Below are positions 19,201 through 31,148 of a stretch of 64,000 bases of DNA, piece after piece. The translations under genes were made by a program, and so were the position numbers. Positions within the stretch are counted from its first letter, which is position 1; each line of letters starts with the position of its first letter. The notes under the pieces are model-generated. The model was given only the letters and a program-made list of their open reading frames with translations. It was not told the DNA's origin and searched no databases. The stretch is from Pictodentalium vernedei (taxonomy: Eukaryota > Mollusca > Scaphopoda > Dentaliida > Dentaliidae), in assembly GCA_031216915.1 (NCBI GenBank), contig JAUFNR010000028.1:62001-126000 (forward strand), in the 5' to 3' direction.

Positions 19201-21108
19201 CTATTTTGGAGCTTGGAATTCGACTTATGGAAGCCCATTTATTGAATTCTTTTCACGGAATCACTACAGAAGGATGGCTGACTTCAGCGCCCCTTTTTCC
19301 AAGATGAGCGCAAGAGTCCTACCTGGAGTCACTCGTTTGAGTAATTACTCTGTGGCTTATTTACTTGATGTAATTCTGGTCTTTCGAACAATCCGAGACA
19401 GTTAGCGACATTGTAGAAGTACTACAAGCCAGTAGTAATGGTATAAGGGAGACGTGGTCTATACTAGAAGCTTATCATTGTATTAGACAACCGTTGGTAG
19501 AAGCTGATGGTAAGCCCATTTGTATAGGAGCTGTATAGGCGCTTGGAATCTGTTTGACGGAATCAATGGAACGGCAATTTCCGTGGCACTCCACGTTCAA
19601 CGCCTCTTTATGAAAAACGACTGGCCTTCGGCATCCCTTTTTTACCAAGATGAGTCAGTATGCTGAGTCACTCTTTCGAGCAATTGCTCCATAGCTTATT
19701 TACTCGATGGGATTCGAGTCACAAGAGCAACAGACTACAGCTCGATTATCTTTCGGGTTTAAGAAGCATATAGGCTTTTGTTATACACAATGGGTATAAC
19801 TTTGTATGGGTATGTTCAAATTACGTGTAATCAAGTTTTGGTGATTCTGAGACTTGGACGAGGGTAGAAGTTGGATCCAGAGGACCAGATAGACTGCTAG
19901 GGTTAGGTTAGCGAGAATAGCGTGAGTTATAGAGAAAACTGATAGAAACAGGGGATTCTGAAGAAATCTGAACTAATAGAACAATTGTTGGTGTTTTGTG
20001 GTAATTCTAGGAGGTAAAATTATTCCTATACAAAGAAACGCACCTGTTATTGCCCAAAGCTACCGAAACGGACTTTATTTGTTACGGATACAATGCTATT
20101 GGCAGTCATTACAGCTGCACTCTGAGCTACACATTTCGTTTTCACGCTTTCCAACAATCATAAAAACGCATATATACTAAGAACAATGTTTACTCTCACA
20201 ACTAGCCGATTATTATAAACAGGGAACACGCAAATTACACTTTGTTTTCCTTGTTTAACTACATTTGGTCTATGACTACCATCATGAAGAGAATTCCAAA
20301 TGAAGCTATAGAGTTTCGCAAACAGGCTTGCATAGAAATGATTGGAAAATATCAGGATGTCACTATAAAGTACTATCACCCCACAAATGTACCATTTTCT
20401 GAAATGAGATCAAATTGGTGAAAGCGAAATGGTCTTCCTTCTGGGAGAAGAGGTGACCCAACAGGCATAAAGGTTTGTTAAAGTTCCTTCAGGGGGAAGA
20501 GATATTCGAACCGGACTGAATGAAAATATTAGTTTATTATTAGTTTATTATCAGTTCTGATACGAATACGGCAGTAGACTTTCAACAATTACATATGTGT
20601 TTCGTGTTGAAAACATCTCACCGTTCATTTTGATGTATATATAATTTGTGTATATTTAATTTGAATATCAAAAGTGGGAATTTCAAAATAAGCAAAATTC
20701 TATTACTCATATAGCACCTTAAAGACAACAACCGATGATATAGCTCACAATTTTCGTCATTGGAGAGATATACAGAAAATTAGTTCTCTTATTTTCCTAA
20801 AGCTGTCAGTAAATATAAGACTAAGGGCGTAAAAATTCCATATTTTAATTGAAATTTTGAAATGTAAGCAACATTGTATCCTCGACGTGCTCACTATTTC
20901 ACAAACTTAAGTCATTTTTTCCTGAAGAGTAGTATATGAATACAGAAACTGACGTTTTACATTTTCCCCCTATGAGTTTGAACGTTTCACTATTATTCAC
21001 TGTACAAACAGCATTTTCGTCATTTTTTGAAGTTCAGTAACGTTTTTTCTATTAATTATATCAATCATGTGCTCATTGTGCCATACACTGTGTTTTCCAT
21101 TAATGTGG
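19200..21108. repeat. Non-coding region with a dispersed GAGTCACTC-type repeat
   Basis: No gene recognised. Two related stretches (about 19230-19370 and 19540-19715) share TTCC.AAGATGAG and GAGTCACTC.TT.GAG.AATT followed by GC(T/C)TATTTACT.GATG. Similar sequence occurs inverted at about 56390-56540. From 19720 to 21100 I see only AT-rich, stop-rich DNA. Confidence 0.5.
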
Positions 21109-21420
21109 GAGCGCGGTGGCTCAGTGGTAGACCGTTGGACTTCTAAGCTAGAGGTCCAGAGTTCAATTCCCGTCCGGGACGACTCGTGTTCTGTCTTTGG
21201 GCAGGGCACTTTATCCCTGTTGCCTACACGGGGACACGATGACGCCGTGTGCTAAAGCGTACTGCACGTCGATGATGCACGTGTCTTAACCCTGCTTGAG
21301 CGGAGCATTAACAGAGTTAGAATGTTGAGGAGCTGACAGTTGCTCGTCGATGCTCGATAGTTCTCTCCGGGTACTTCGGCTTATTCCACCCGTAAAACTG
21401 TCACGGTCTCAATTAGCAAT
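21109..21420 (+). mobile_element. tRNA-derived SINE, copy 2
   Basis: The A box TGGCTCAGTGG (21117-21127) and B box GTTCAATTCC (21161-21170) lie in a tRNA-like head. The body shares TACTGCACGTCGATG.TGCAC, GCTGACAGTTGCT and TTCTCTCCGGGTACT with copy 1. The heads differ (a different tRNA or a diverged subfamily) while the 3-prime halves match, as in families that exchange heads. It abuts the Tc1 relic on its right. Confidence 0.82.
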
Positions 21421-21429
21421 TGTGCATAA

Positions 21430-22000
21430 GTATGTGTTGTCTCAACGCGGACGGCGTTCGCGTGGGTAACGTTCCCTATGCCATTTCCTGATCAAAGTCA
21501 ATAGCGGGTGTGCCCACCCCGGCCTTCAGTCGCTGCCCCAAATTTCCTTACCGTTGAGCTGTTTATGGTCTTACGTGGAATGCTATTCCATTTCTGAAGA
21601 AAGGCCTGCGTGAGCCTAGCGACGTTAACTCACGCGTCTGAATATCGCTCATCTCGACGTCAATAGTAACGTTGTCGTCAAACTAAGTGGAAAAGCGAGA
21701 GACGAGAGTCATCAGTGAATAATACACGTTCGGAGCATGTGCCAGCAGCCATTGTAGTCGACGTTGACGTCGCCTGGGTGTAAATTGCGGACCAACGTAG
21801 GGTCGTGCCCTTAAATTGAACTCACGCAACCGATTGCTAACTCATTCGGCGACCATAAGTGCCTACAACCTGACTCGGTGCCTCCGTCTCCGTCTAAAAT
21901 CGGTAAACGTGGTGTGAGAGACGTGTGCCTCAATCTTCAAGTGACGACCTAATGCGCGGACATTTTCTCCTGTTACGCCCAACTAAACGAACTATCATTG
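21430..22000 (-). pseudogene. Tc1/mariner-type (DDE_3) transposase relic
   Basis: Reading leftward through several frames, the order is a helix-turn-helix-like start (VRALGRHLKIEAHVSH), ARPYVGPQFTPRRRQRRLQW, RVLFTDDSRLSLF, RRDERYSDA, LTQAFLQKWNSIPRKTI and the end GGHTRY. This is the familiar Tc1 layout: RPY.GP.LTPRHR..RL.W, then VLFTDESRF (first or second catalytic Asp region), WN.IPQ, then GGHTRY. Stops and shifts are numerous, so it is an old fossil. No inverted repeats were identified around it; the SINE lies directly beyond its 3-prime end. Confidence 0.8.
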
Positions 22001-22352
22001 ACTAATGGACCCCAAATTACTAGGCGACGGGATTTTGCGAGTGGTCCTGCATAATTTGAGCAATAGCCCTACCCCTATCAACTGCGGACATTCGCTGGAT
22101 TTTGCTTTGCAATCCGAGTTGAAATTAAATGTTGTGCAATCGATGTGTACTGCCCAAAACTTCGATTTGGTATGGTTTTCAAGTCCATGGTACGTGGGAA
22201 TGCTCAGGATACACTCTTTGTAGACAAATCTGTTGAGAGCAAGCAGCGTCGCACGTGGTCATGGTTGACCAAATTTTAACCAAACACTCTTTAGACAGAA
22301 CACTGAGGTAGATGTGTGTCAACTACCTTTTGTCTACGGATAAAAAAATTAT

Positions 22353-22600
22353 ATTACCAAAACTGAACTTGCGTTTCTTTTTTCCGTCAGTATATCAAAG
22401 TTTAGGAGGTGACATTTTGCTCTTTTTTTCGTCGGAAAAATAAAAATTTGCAAATTACTGTAAAAATACACTCGATGAACAAGTGAATTACCAAAATTGA
22501 ACTTGCGTTTCTTTTTTCCGTCAGTATATAAAAGTTCAGAAAGTGACATTTGCTCATTTTTTTCGGAAAAATACAAAAGTTGGGAATTTGGACACTTAGT
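22353..22600. repeat. 134-bp tandem duplication
   Basis: ATTACCAAAA(C/T)TGAACTTGCG and the following CTTTTTTCCGTCAGTATAT recur at 22353 and 22487, with GTGACATTT(T)GCTC in both. No coding role seen. Confidence 0.7.
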
Positions 22601-23165
22601 GTTGGTAGGGATGATAATCATAGGTAATCTTAATGACGGATTATCTGTCAACTAGTCGGTTTTTATTAACTTAATAGCTTCGTTTTGCTTCAACATGCTG
22701 ATGGATTGTTAATGCAATTCCAGTTCAAGGTTCACAATTATGTATACATCTCTTCTAGTTGAAGTTCTTTGAATGTGTTTTATATTTGAAAATTTTGAAT
22801 AGGTGAAATGATGTTATCAGCCGAATGGAGGGGCACGACTAACTCTCTTTATGGGATACGTGTATTGTAGTGACTGTGATCTGTAACGAACTGTGATGAT
22901 ATTTCTGCTGTTCCATTTAAACTTGCGCAGTACACATCAGACTACCTCAGGCTGCTTTCGTCTTCGGTAGTGCTCATGCTCTGAGGGGTTAACTCACGGC
23001 TCCATTGTTTACTTTGCTTTTATCCTGCTGAAACCTAACGGTGACAACGTACGCAGAATTCCCTATTATACTGTTTTCACATTTTCTATCTCAATTCCAA
23101 TTATTTCATTTGTCAATTGTTTGGTTTACTTTAGTTTATTGGTCAGTTGTTTCTCTTACGTAACC
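22600..23165. other. Unannotated interval
   Basis: No recognisable gene, repeat or RNA. The frames are closed and no alignment to other parts of the window was noticed. Confidence 0.5.
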
Positions 23166-23170
23166 CAAAG

Positions 23171-24266
23171 ATGATGGCAGCAGACACATCCCCATGCAAC
23201 GAGCCTGATTTACGCAATGACCTGTGTGTCATCTGTGGTTTCGGATTTGACAATCAGGTGTCATTGTCGATGGAGAAAAAGGTATAAGTACACTCATATG
23301 TTTTTTGCGATAGACGGCAAGGACCTGAGTTGAGAAAGTATCTAAATGGTAGTGTTTAGACCTGCCACATTGGCAGTGCATTGGTGCATGCGAATTGCCG
23401 TCATGATTTCAGACACCAAGGGACATACCAAGCATTATACTCAAGCTTCTGACCCCCCAAAAAATGCGATTTAATCAATTGTCTTTTGCCATCAAGAAAG
23501 ATTGTTTGATTTGTGCTTGTGATACTTCTACTGACCCTCGACTCCCAGAACTGATCCCATTAACAGAGCAGAAACCGTGTCTTTGCGAGATAAGTTCTTG
23601 GTGTTTTGTTTGAAGAGAGGGGACAAATTTGCTTCTGAAGTTATGAAGCGGCTGCAAGAATGTTTTGATTCGGTGGCAACAGATGACTATACATGCCGTA
23701 CTCATTTCTTACACGACAAGAGTGTGAACCCAACAGAAAAGGGCAAGTCTGGCAGAAAATCCGATGTATATATGCAGCAATCGTTTGATCTCTTCTGAAA
23801 CTGGATAGAAACTGAAGCTGGTGTAGAATTGTACACACTCACAAAGCTTCTCTCTCAAATGACTGCTCACGCTGGCACCTCTGTAAAATATGACAAACGA
23901 TGGATGGAAGAGAAATTGCAGGTACAGAAGTAACTGGACAAAAAAAATGATGTCTGTTTCCACAACATGGGCAATTTTATCATAAATGAAAGGGGGCATT
24001 CAGATCGAGAGGAAGATATAGACAACGATGCACAAAGAATTGTGCTTACGGTGGCAAATATTATCCAAACACAGATAAGTACGGCACTAAGTACGATCAC
24101 CATCACCCATCCGCCAGTATATCAAAGGGTACGCACTTTGCTCAAGGTCCTTGTTCCACCTGATGTTGAACAAAATAGCATAGGACACGCAGTTGTACAA
24201 ATTGTACAGCCACTGATATTTTTTATTTTACAGGCATATGCATATTTAACTATAAAATACAAATAG
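23171..24266 (+). pseudogene. Decayed multi-part coding region, family not recognised
   Basis: A short open start (ATG 23171 or 23174) reads AADTSPCNEPDLRN, then CVICGFGFDNQ (a Cys pair), and runs into AAAAAGGTATAAGT, a plausible splice donor. After about 100 bp, coding-like frames resume: HANCRHDFRHQGTYQALYSS; FNQLSFAIKKDCLICACDT; LRDKFLVFCLKRGDKFASEV; CRTHFLHDKSVNPTEKGKSG; VYMQQSFDLF; AHAGTSVKYDKRWMEEKLQ; CFHNMGNFIINERGHS; VYQRVRTLLKVLVPPDV. Stops and shifts separate them. The order resembles a repeated invertebrate protein family that I associate with transposon-like dispersed genes, but I cannot name it. It could be a pseudogene of a host gene or an element-borne gene. Confidence 0.5.
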
Positions 24267-24836
24267 ATAACTAGAAACTGATATTCAGTCCATACCGTTG
24301 GGAGATGGCATAGCCAGATTACCTATCACTCCCGTAATACATTTAACTCCAACACTGACTACGTGCTTTGCGCATTAATTTTTGATAGAAAGATCTACTG
24401 ATATGGATACTTGTGAGTCGCTACTGGAACTGCAACTTTGACTCGGCTGCGTACCCCATTAATCTATTTCTGTAGATGGACGAGTTTCCAGGCTCAAAAA
24501 AGGTAGCTAATGGTGAATGTGATAGTGGGTATCCCTAGCCCTCCGTGCTAGTCGGATATTATTATGGTTACCAAACTGGGTTGTGGTTAAATTTCGAAAA
24601 CAAATATGGCATGGTTCAAGTATTGTTCATCAGTCAAGAAAAACATAATGGACACAATATTATACCCAACAAGTCCTCGATGTGTCGACAGTTTGGGACA
24701 CTTAAATTATTTAGGTTATCGATGTGGCAACCCTTACTGTGGAGTGTAACAGTTAGGACAGTATGGGTTGTCACACTGATAGCTTTTTTGATATGAGGAC
24801 AGAAGTTTTGTTCTTACCTTCTCTTTAACTTCTTTT
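24266..24836. other. Unannotated interval
   Basis: Only short open frames with no recognisable features. AT-rich from 24540 on. Confidence 0.45.
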
Positions 24837-27090
24837 CTATTTTCTGTTTCGCACTTCTGGGTCCAGTTCGTTCCAGATTTTCAGAAAGGCATATGAGGGC
24901 AGCCTATCTAAAACCTTTGTGCGGGTTTTGTTGATACGTACCAGTCCTGATTGCCTTGTACTCATGTGTGATTGAGAGACTGGGGAAGTAAAATATTGTT
25001 TGAAAGTGTCTGGAAGTTTTCCATTTTTCCAATCAAACATAAATAGACAGGCATGCAGTTTAAACAAGTCGGTGACCTTCAATATTTTATCTTTTATGAA
25101 CAATGGGTCTGCATGGGAATTATACTTTTTGTTGTTTAATAGTCGAAGTGAATGTTTCTGTATTCTTAGTAATTTATTGATTCCTCTTGAGTTTCCCCAT
25201 ATTTCAATGCCGTATACCAAGTGGCAGTGGACAAAAGAGTAACAGAGCATCTTCATGACATGTTGTGGTTATTGAGTTCATGGTTAAAATGGGTATCTAA
25301 ATGATTTGGTATTATGGACTGAGGCATGGGCAGTTGTGTCATCCGCAAATGACAAGAGATTAAGAGCTGTAGAATGACTGATGTCCTTTATATATAATAG
25401 GAATAAGGATGGACACATGCTAATTCGGTGAGTTCAGACTTTTGTTTGAACATATTGCGATCTATTCGAAAGATAGCTTTTAAACCAAATGTTACTGATG
25501 CTTCTGAATCCATACTTTTCCATTTTTGTTATCAATATGTTGTGGTTTATTGTGTCGAATGCCATGGAGAGGTCCAGAAATGCTGCTAGTGTGTTGTTTG
25601 TACTTTCCTTGGTATTATCAGAACCTATAATTTTCAGTAGTTACACTACTAAATGTATAGTAGAATGTTTTTTTCCGAAATCCGTATTGATGGTGATATA
25701 AGATATGCGACGTTTCGATGTATTTCAGAATTCTGTTGCACATGAGCTTTTCTAATACTTTAGGAAAGACTGGTAAAATACTTATCGATCTATAATTATT
25801 AAATACGTGCTCGTCTCCACTTTTAAAAATCGGAATACCTCTTGCTATCTTCATCCTATCAGGGACAATGCCGCGGATAAAGGACATATTAATGATGTGG
25901 GCCAGAGGCGGAGCTGTTACATTAATTGAGAGTTTGGGGAGGTTGGTAGTGATGCCGTCGCAGTCCTCGCTATTTTAGACTTAAGAGAATTGATAATAGA
26001 AAATACCTCGTATCCAGTTGTTGGCGTTATGAAAAAACTGTTTGGTTCATTACTGTACATGAAGTCCAGAAAATGTTTCTGCGATACATTTATTTGTTCG
26101 CTAGTACGTTTCCCTATGATCGCGAAAAAGTCGATTAATTCCTGTGCTATTTCCACTGGATCATCTATTTCTTTACTATTTTCTATTACGAAGGATTGTG
26201 ACAAGGTGACTGCATGGTTTGTTCTAAGTAGGGCATCATTAATAATTTGACACGTTCTGCGTAAATTACTGATAGTATGTTAGAGTAGTACATTGCTTTA
26301 CTTTGTTTTTTTTTTTAATTTTGTTAAATATTTTACAGTAGTTTTTATATTTTCTAATATTCTGCTCATTTGGGTATCTCAGTTGTTTTGTTATAAAATT
26401 TAGATTTATTATTTGATGAGGTTAGGAGCTCGTTCGTCATCCAGGGATTTCGTTTTACGAACTTTTTTCTCAACCGAATATTTTTTAGAGGAAAGGCCTT
26501 CTCAAAAGCGGATTGGTACATGTCCATAAAAAAGGTTGTATGCAACATTCGGACAGTTGGTCTCGAGCACGGGGGAAAAAGTCACTTTCAGTCAAAATTG
26601 TTTTAAAGTTCGCTACTATCTGGATTAAATTTACGCTTCGTGGTTGTTGGTGGAGTGTCATAAGTTTTCTGGCCTCTTTCAATGTAAAAGCTGGCGAAGT
26701 GATCTGAAACGTCTGTAATGATTATGCTGGACAGGGATGTTGATAGAATGTTGTTTGTAAATATGTGATCGATTAATGTAGCGGAGTGCTGCATTACTCT
26801 TGTCGGCCTAGTGATATGTGGTAAAAAGCCTTGGCTAATCATTGTATGGAAATAAAATGTCGGTATCAGTATGGACACCGGATTTCAAGGGGTCAATGTT
26901 AAAGTTTCCTATTATGTATGATTTTTTGTTCCCGTGATTTATTTTGTCAATTATTTCGTTTCATTTGGCCAGAAACAGATCGATATCTGCTTTAGGTCGC
27001 GTGTTGGGTCTATATATTGTCCAGAGCAGTTTACTAGACTTGTTGGATCTTCAACGGACAGGGATTCGATGACATGTGGAAACGTGAAGC
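24837..27090 (-). pseudogene. Decayed non-LTR retrotransposon: endonuclease plus reverse transcriptase
   Basis: Leftward from about 27090: LLWTIYRPNTRPKADIDLFL; then SYIIGNFNID and FLPHITRPTRVMQHSATLID with VSDHFASFYIE (apurinic-type endonuclease); the linker EIAQELIDFFAIIGKRTSEQ; RT motifs MKIARGIPIFKSGDEHVFNN and YRSISILPVFPKVLEKLM; the catalytic LLSFADDTTAH (about 25331-25348); and the RT thumb/tail YSFVHCHLVYGIEIWGNSRG with NKLLRIQKHSLRLLNNKKY. This is a CR1/jockey-like LINE, here with many stops and shifts. The element at 28370 and 33130 (plus) is close to the same family. The 3-prime end lies near 24830; no poly-A or target duplication was seen. Confidence 0.88.
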
Positions 27091-27325
27091 TTTTTGGATC
27101 AATACGCTTCAACCCTTCTGGCCATTTGGTATGAACATATCGGAGGGAGAATGCGAAAGGAGGTCCATCATTCCTGTCACTTTAACATACAACAGAATGA
27201 ATATCGAAATAGCCAAAATGTTAAACGACGAATTAAATATAACCAATTCTAAATTAAATGAACCTTTGAATCTTCGACCTGTCATCGCCAATAAAAAAAA
27301 AAAAGCTTGCGTAACATTCTTGTAA
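27074..27325 (+). CDS. Retroelement-like C-terminal fragment, uncertain
   Basis: An 83-aa open frame begins WKREAFWINTLQPFWPFGMN, contains IIPVTLTYNRMNIEIAKML, and ends in a Lys run and TTCTTGTAA. The REAFWI.TL..PFG(L/M)N box and the (P)V.LTYN...I.K pattern resemble the C-terminal region of Penelope-like or related reverse-transcriptase proteins of marine invertebrates. I cannot decide which. It overlaps the beginning of the minus-strand LINE remnant, so the two probably abut. Low confidence. Confidence 0.35.
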   Translation: MWKREAFWINTLQPFWPFGMNISEGECERRSIIPVTLTYNRMNIEIAKMLNDELNITNSKLNEPLNLRPVIANKKKKACVTFL

Positions 27326-27329
27326 GGAA

Positions 27330-28369
27330 TCACTAAATGATACCTATCGAACACCCTTATCATTTACATTTTTACGAGATATGTGCCTTCGATAAACCGT
27401 CTGATTTTGTTTTTGTTACGCAACCAACACAAAAATAAATACAAATGAACTGACAGACATAGCATCATCTTGTGCCACTTACTTTTATAGTATACAAGTT
27501 ACAATTTGGGAAGTAAAGTTTAGGCAAGTGCCTTTAGGTATGTTGCAACCTGTGTACTCACGCCAAAGCATGTGACAGGTGCTAAAATGTTTCTCTGTTT
27601 GGGAGAATGGACAAATTGGCTGGTACATACAACTAAGTCAACCATCATTGCCAAGAGTATCAGGACTTGAAGTTGGGTGTAACACAAACCAAAGTAAGTG
27701 TTAGCTTAGAACCCAGTCCCCAGTCATGTTCAGGTTTCATTAAACTGCATATATCAGGACTAGATTGTTCGAAAGTAGTTAGGACCATTGTTAATACAGC
27801 TACTGGTACATGTACATACAATTAAGTGAACTGCTCATTGCCATGAGCATCAGGATTTGAAGCTGGGTGTACAAGGTACTTACCGGCTTCTACTTGTCTT
27901 TGGGATCGTCTTACTCGCCTGTGTCAACACCATGTTTCCATTACTGACATCATCAACTTGGAAGCGTCTGCCCACGCACCATGCATTGCCACGCATGCGC
28001 ATAAATCATAAAGGGGCACACATTCAATAGAGCCCAGTTGATCCACACAATTCCCGTTTTTTAAGTGATAAACAGGCTCACGACACACAACTTTATGTAC
28101 ATGTATAATGTTACTAAAAATAGACTTCAGCACACAAAGTCGGAAAAATGTCCTACAGAGGTCTTTCTGTAATTTTGATTTTTACTATAACAATTCGACC
28201 CGAGGATCCCCATTCTGCATGTCTCTACAAACGGGGTCACCCCATTTGTCACAGCGAGCCCGGTTAGTGGGTTAAAATCTAAAAATGTGCTCCATCGTCG
28301 GTGTTTACAAACACACACACACAGTGGTTTCTGGTAACGACAACGGTAGGGGAGGTGTATGACTTTCTA
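27330..28369. repeat. Non-coding interval with a diverged direct repeat
   Basis: The phrases CATACAA.TAAGT(C/G)AAC..(T)CATTGCCA(A/T)GAG.ATCAGGA.TTGAAG.TGGGTGTA occur at about 27626-27680 and 27815-27870, an old duplication of about 190 bp. A CA microsatellite lies at 28308-28322. No gene recognised. Confidence 0.5.
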
Positions 28370-28720
28370 TTAAAGATACCATCCTTTTCAAAATCCGTCA
28401 AGACCTTTCTGTGTTTATCCCACTTGTATTTAAATCCCTTGTTGAGGAAATCTCGAAGAAAGAACAAATATTTTTGGAATTATTTATAGACCAAAACACA
28501 GCCTCTAAAGCAGACCTTGATCTATTCCCCCAAAAAACTGACAAAGGCAGTAAACATCTTTGGTGACTCAAACAAGAATGTTTATCTTTTGGGTGATTTT
28601 AATATTGATTTAATTGGCTTTCATAACAATAACGGCTTTAATGTTCATACAGGCAAATCTACTCTGCCTACGTATGTCTTTCCTTCTACAACAGGTATGC
28701 CATCTTCCTAAATACTAATA
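28370..28720 (+). pseudogene. LINE endonuclease fragment
   Basis: Across shifted frames: RQDLSVFIPLVFKSLVEEIS, IFGIIYRPKHS, SKADLDLFPQK, LTKAVNIFGDSNKNVYLLGD and FNIDLIGFHNNN. These are the middle and active-site (GDFN) parts of an apurinic-type LINE endonuclease, close in sequence to the minus-strand element at 24837-27090. The RT fragment at 33130-33870 on the same strand may be the other half of the same insertion, split by later insertions including the MULE and a LINE. Confidence 0.75.
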
Positions 28721-29836
28721 GCTCCCTGAGCTCGTATTTTCTATTTCTGATCCTACATTCAGATATGGCCTCTGGCTTGGCCCGCGACTGCTCATATTCT
28801 AAATATGAGCTATGTGGCACCTCTACATCACAACATGTCTTTACTCTCGCGCAGATGCAGCACCTCCTCTGACCTATTGCATGGGACATCCCCAGCTCTA
28901 CCGCCAACAATCCACAGCCTTACAGGCCTTTAGATTGGAATGAATTTTCGATAAATCTCCCAATTTTTATTTCTATAGCTAGAACATTAATTCTCATTTT
29001 AATTGATTCTCTTGAACTTGGCCACTCAGATCTATCTTAATTTAATATCCGCTTTTACGTTCTTTTGAAAGTCTCGCATTTTGATATCTCCTGACATTCG
29101 ATGGCATGCTAGGTGCATAATATGGGTGTGTGTCCAGAACATACAACATACACAGTTTTTACGAATTACACCCAAACCGGCCTCCAGCCAAACCGGCCTC
29201 CACAATTTCGCCCAAACCGGCCTCCACAATTTCGCCCAAACCGGCCTCCGCGAGATTTTTTTTTTAATTTTTCTACAATTTTATTCATACCCATTTGTTT
29301 ATAATCTTTGGAAAAAAAATTAACAAGATTTTGGATAAATACTTAAATAAAAAAAATGCCTACCTCATTTTACAGAAAGTGATATCCTCCTATTAAAAAC
29401 TGATAAAAATCCATCGGAACGTTATATCCTTTACGAAATCTAACACAACCTGTTGGTTCCATATCCCTGATAGTTGTGAAAGATGTTTCCCGATAGGCAG
29501 TCTGCTGCCATCCAAACTGGATGATCATTGGATGTCCTTATTCAAACAGGTTGGGTTGAGAAATGCTAGTGTGGTCGGAATCATTATCAAAACAACATGT
29601 CATACTCATCTCATCATCTCATACTGAACTGGTACAACCGGTTGTTTTTACATCATTCAACAGTCAGCTTGTCGGTCTTTTAAATGAAGTGTCATCATGA
29701 TTACCCTTATCCGAACTTCAAAGGTGTTTGTTGAAAAATCACTGAAATCAAATCATTTGTAATATTCATTACATCAAACATTTTTTATTGTTTCACGATT
29801 TGTTTTTTTTTTATCTTCACATATTATAAATATGTC

Positions 29837-30909
29837 TTGTCAATGTTCCACAACATACCAAACATGGAATCCGACTCTGATCTCTGCGTATATTGTGCTA
29901 GACTCTGTCGAGAACGGCAGCAAAGTCTTCAGTGCGATGCGTGTCAACGCTGGCAACATCGTACCTGCAACACTGGTATAACCCAGGCCTTTTACAGGCG
30001 TCTGAACAATGGCTTAGAAGAACTTTCGGAATGGCGTTGCTGTAGATGTTCCTCCACAAATTCAGCAACTTCGATTCTCACCGAAGAAATGTCAATATCA
30101 GCAGCTATAGAAAATGTAATTGAGGAAGAAAGTGTTGACGAGGAAGTGACTGATGATGTTGGGCCAGCTACTACAGAAACTTTCACCAGGCCTCCAGTGT
30201 TGGATGAGAGTGTTGTCCAACAGGTCGTCCTTGCTACAGGAGATAATAGCAATGAAGAGACAACATATAAGATTATAGATGGTGGAACACAGTTAGGAAA
30301 AAAAAGACCTGTAGACAGTTTGGGGTATGCGTACACTTTTAAATACGAAAAGAAAGGTGTCGTATATTGGCGATGTTCTGTTCGTTCCAAAAATAACACT
30401 TGTTTGGCATCAGTTAAGCAGTCAGGTGAAATGTTTGAAATGGGTTTACGACAACACACACATGATGGTAAACCTGGAATAGGTGTTGCCTCACAGGCTG
30501 CAACACAAATAAAAATGGCTGCTAAAAGAAACGTATTCAAACCTGCACAGTAGATAGTGGAAAGATATTTAAGAGACAATGAATTGACACAATCGATAGC
30601 TTTGCCATCTGTAGTTAATTTGTGTAAGCAGGCAAATAGAAGCCGCCAGGCCATGAGACCTCCTGAATCTAAGGATATAGAATATGAGTTTCGGGAAAGC
30701 CACTTCCCGGCTGATTTTTGGATTGGTGACATTCGTTGTAATAACGCAAGGCACTTAATATTTGCAACTAGAGAACAGCTTGAAACAATGCGGAGTGCTA
30801 AAACATGGTATATGGACGGCACCTTTCGCGTGGTGAGATCGCCTTTCACACAACTGTATACTGCCCATACATTCATAAAGTCGGAAAGTGGTGACATGAA
30901 GCAGGTGCC
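29837..30909 (+). pseudogene. MULE transposase N-terminal part with PHD and FLYWCH zinc fingers
   Basis: One frame from ATG 29837 has a single TAG (30551-30553). Residues 17-75 form a PHD-like finger (CVYCARLC, LQCDACQRWQHRTC, EWRCCRC). An acidic linker follows, then a FLYWCH-type finger at about 160-210 (LGYAYTFKYEKKGVVYWRCS, NTCLASV, RQHTHDG). After the stop, IRCNNARHLIFATREQLETM and RSAKTWYMDGTFRVV precede FTQLYTAHTF, the start of the MULE DDE core including the first catalytic Asp in YMDGTF. At about 30910 the gene runs into the palindromic repeat and the rest of the catalytic domain is missing. The FLYWCH-MULE pairing is known in animals; the PHD finger in front is less usual. Confidence 0.85.
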
Positions 30910-30916
30910 GACTCAT

Positions 30917-31148
30917 GAAATTTGTTTTGTGACAATTTAGTGGAGAATGGCTAAGGGCTTTCGCCATCAAATTGTCACAAAACAAATTTCACGAACATAC
31001 ATACATGTTAATATTATAGAATCTAAACGAAAACTTGGTTAGACTGGAATGATAAGATAGGAATGTATACTCATGAAATTCGTTTTGTGACAGTTTAGTG
31101 GAGAATGGCTAAGGGCTTTCGCCATCAAATTGTCACAAAACAAATTTC
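30917..31148. repeat. Two copies of a 74-bp foldback in a 158-bp tandem repeat
   Basis: 30917-30990 and 31075-31148 are each palindromes with 22-bp arms: GAAATTTGTTTTGTGACAAT at the left is matched by ATTGTCACAAAACAAATTTC at the right. The loop GTGGAGAATGGCTAAGGGC lies between. The first copy has perfect arms; the second has two changes. The intervening 84 bp are also duplicated. The first copy directly truncates the transposase reading frame. Confidence 0.88.

Noticed and set aside
29176..29250. Regular short repeats CCAAACCGGCCTCC could be a CRISPR-like array.
   Set aside because: They are 13-14 bp with short non-unique spacing and recur inverted at the other end of a MULE; they are subterminal transposase-binding-type repeats in a eukaryotic genome.
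29992..30897. Open frame of 301 aa on the minus strand.
   Set aside because: It is the antisense shadow of the PHD-FLYWCH-MULE gene, which has clear domain motifs on the plus strand.
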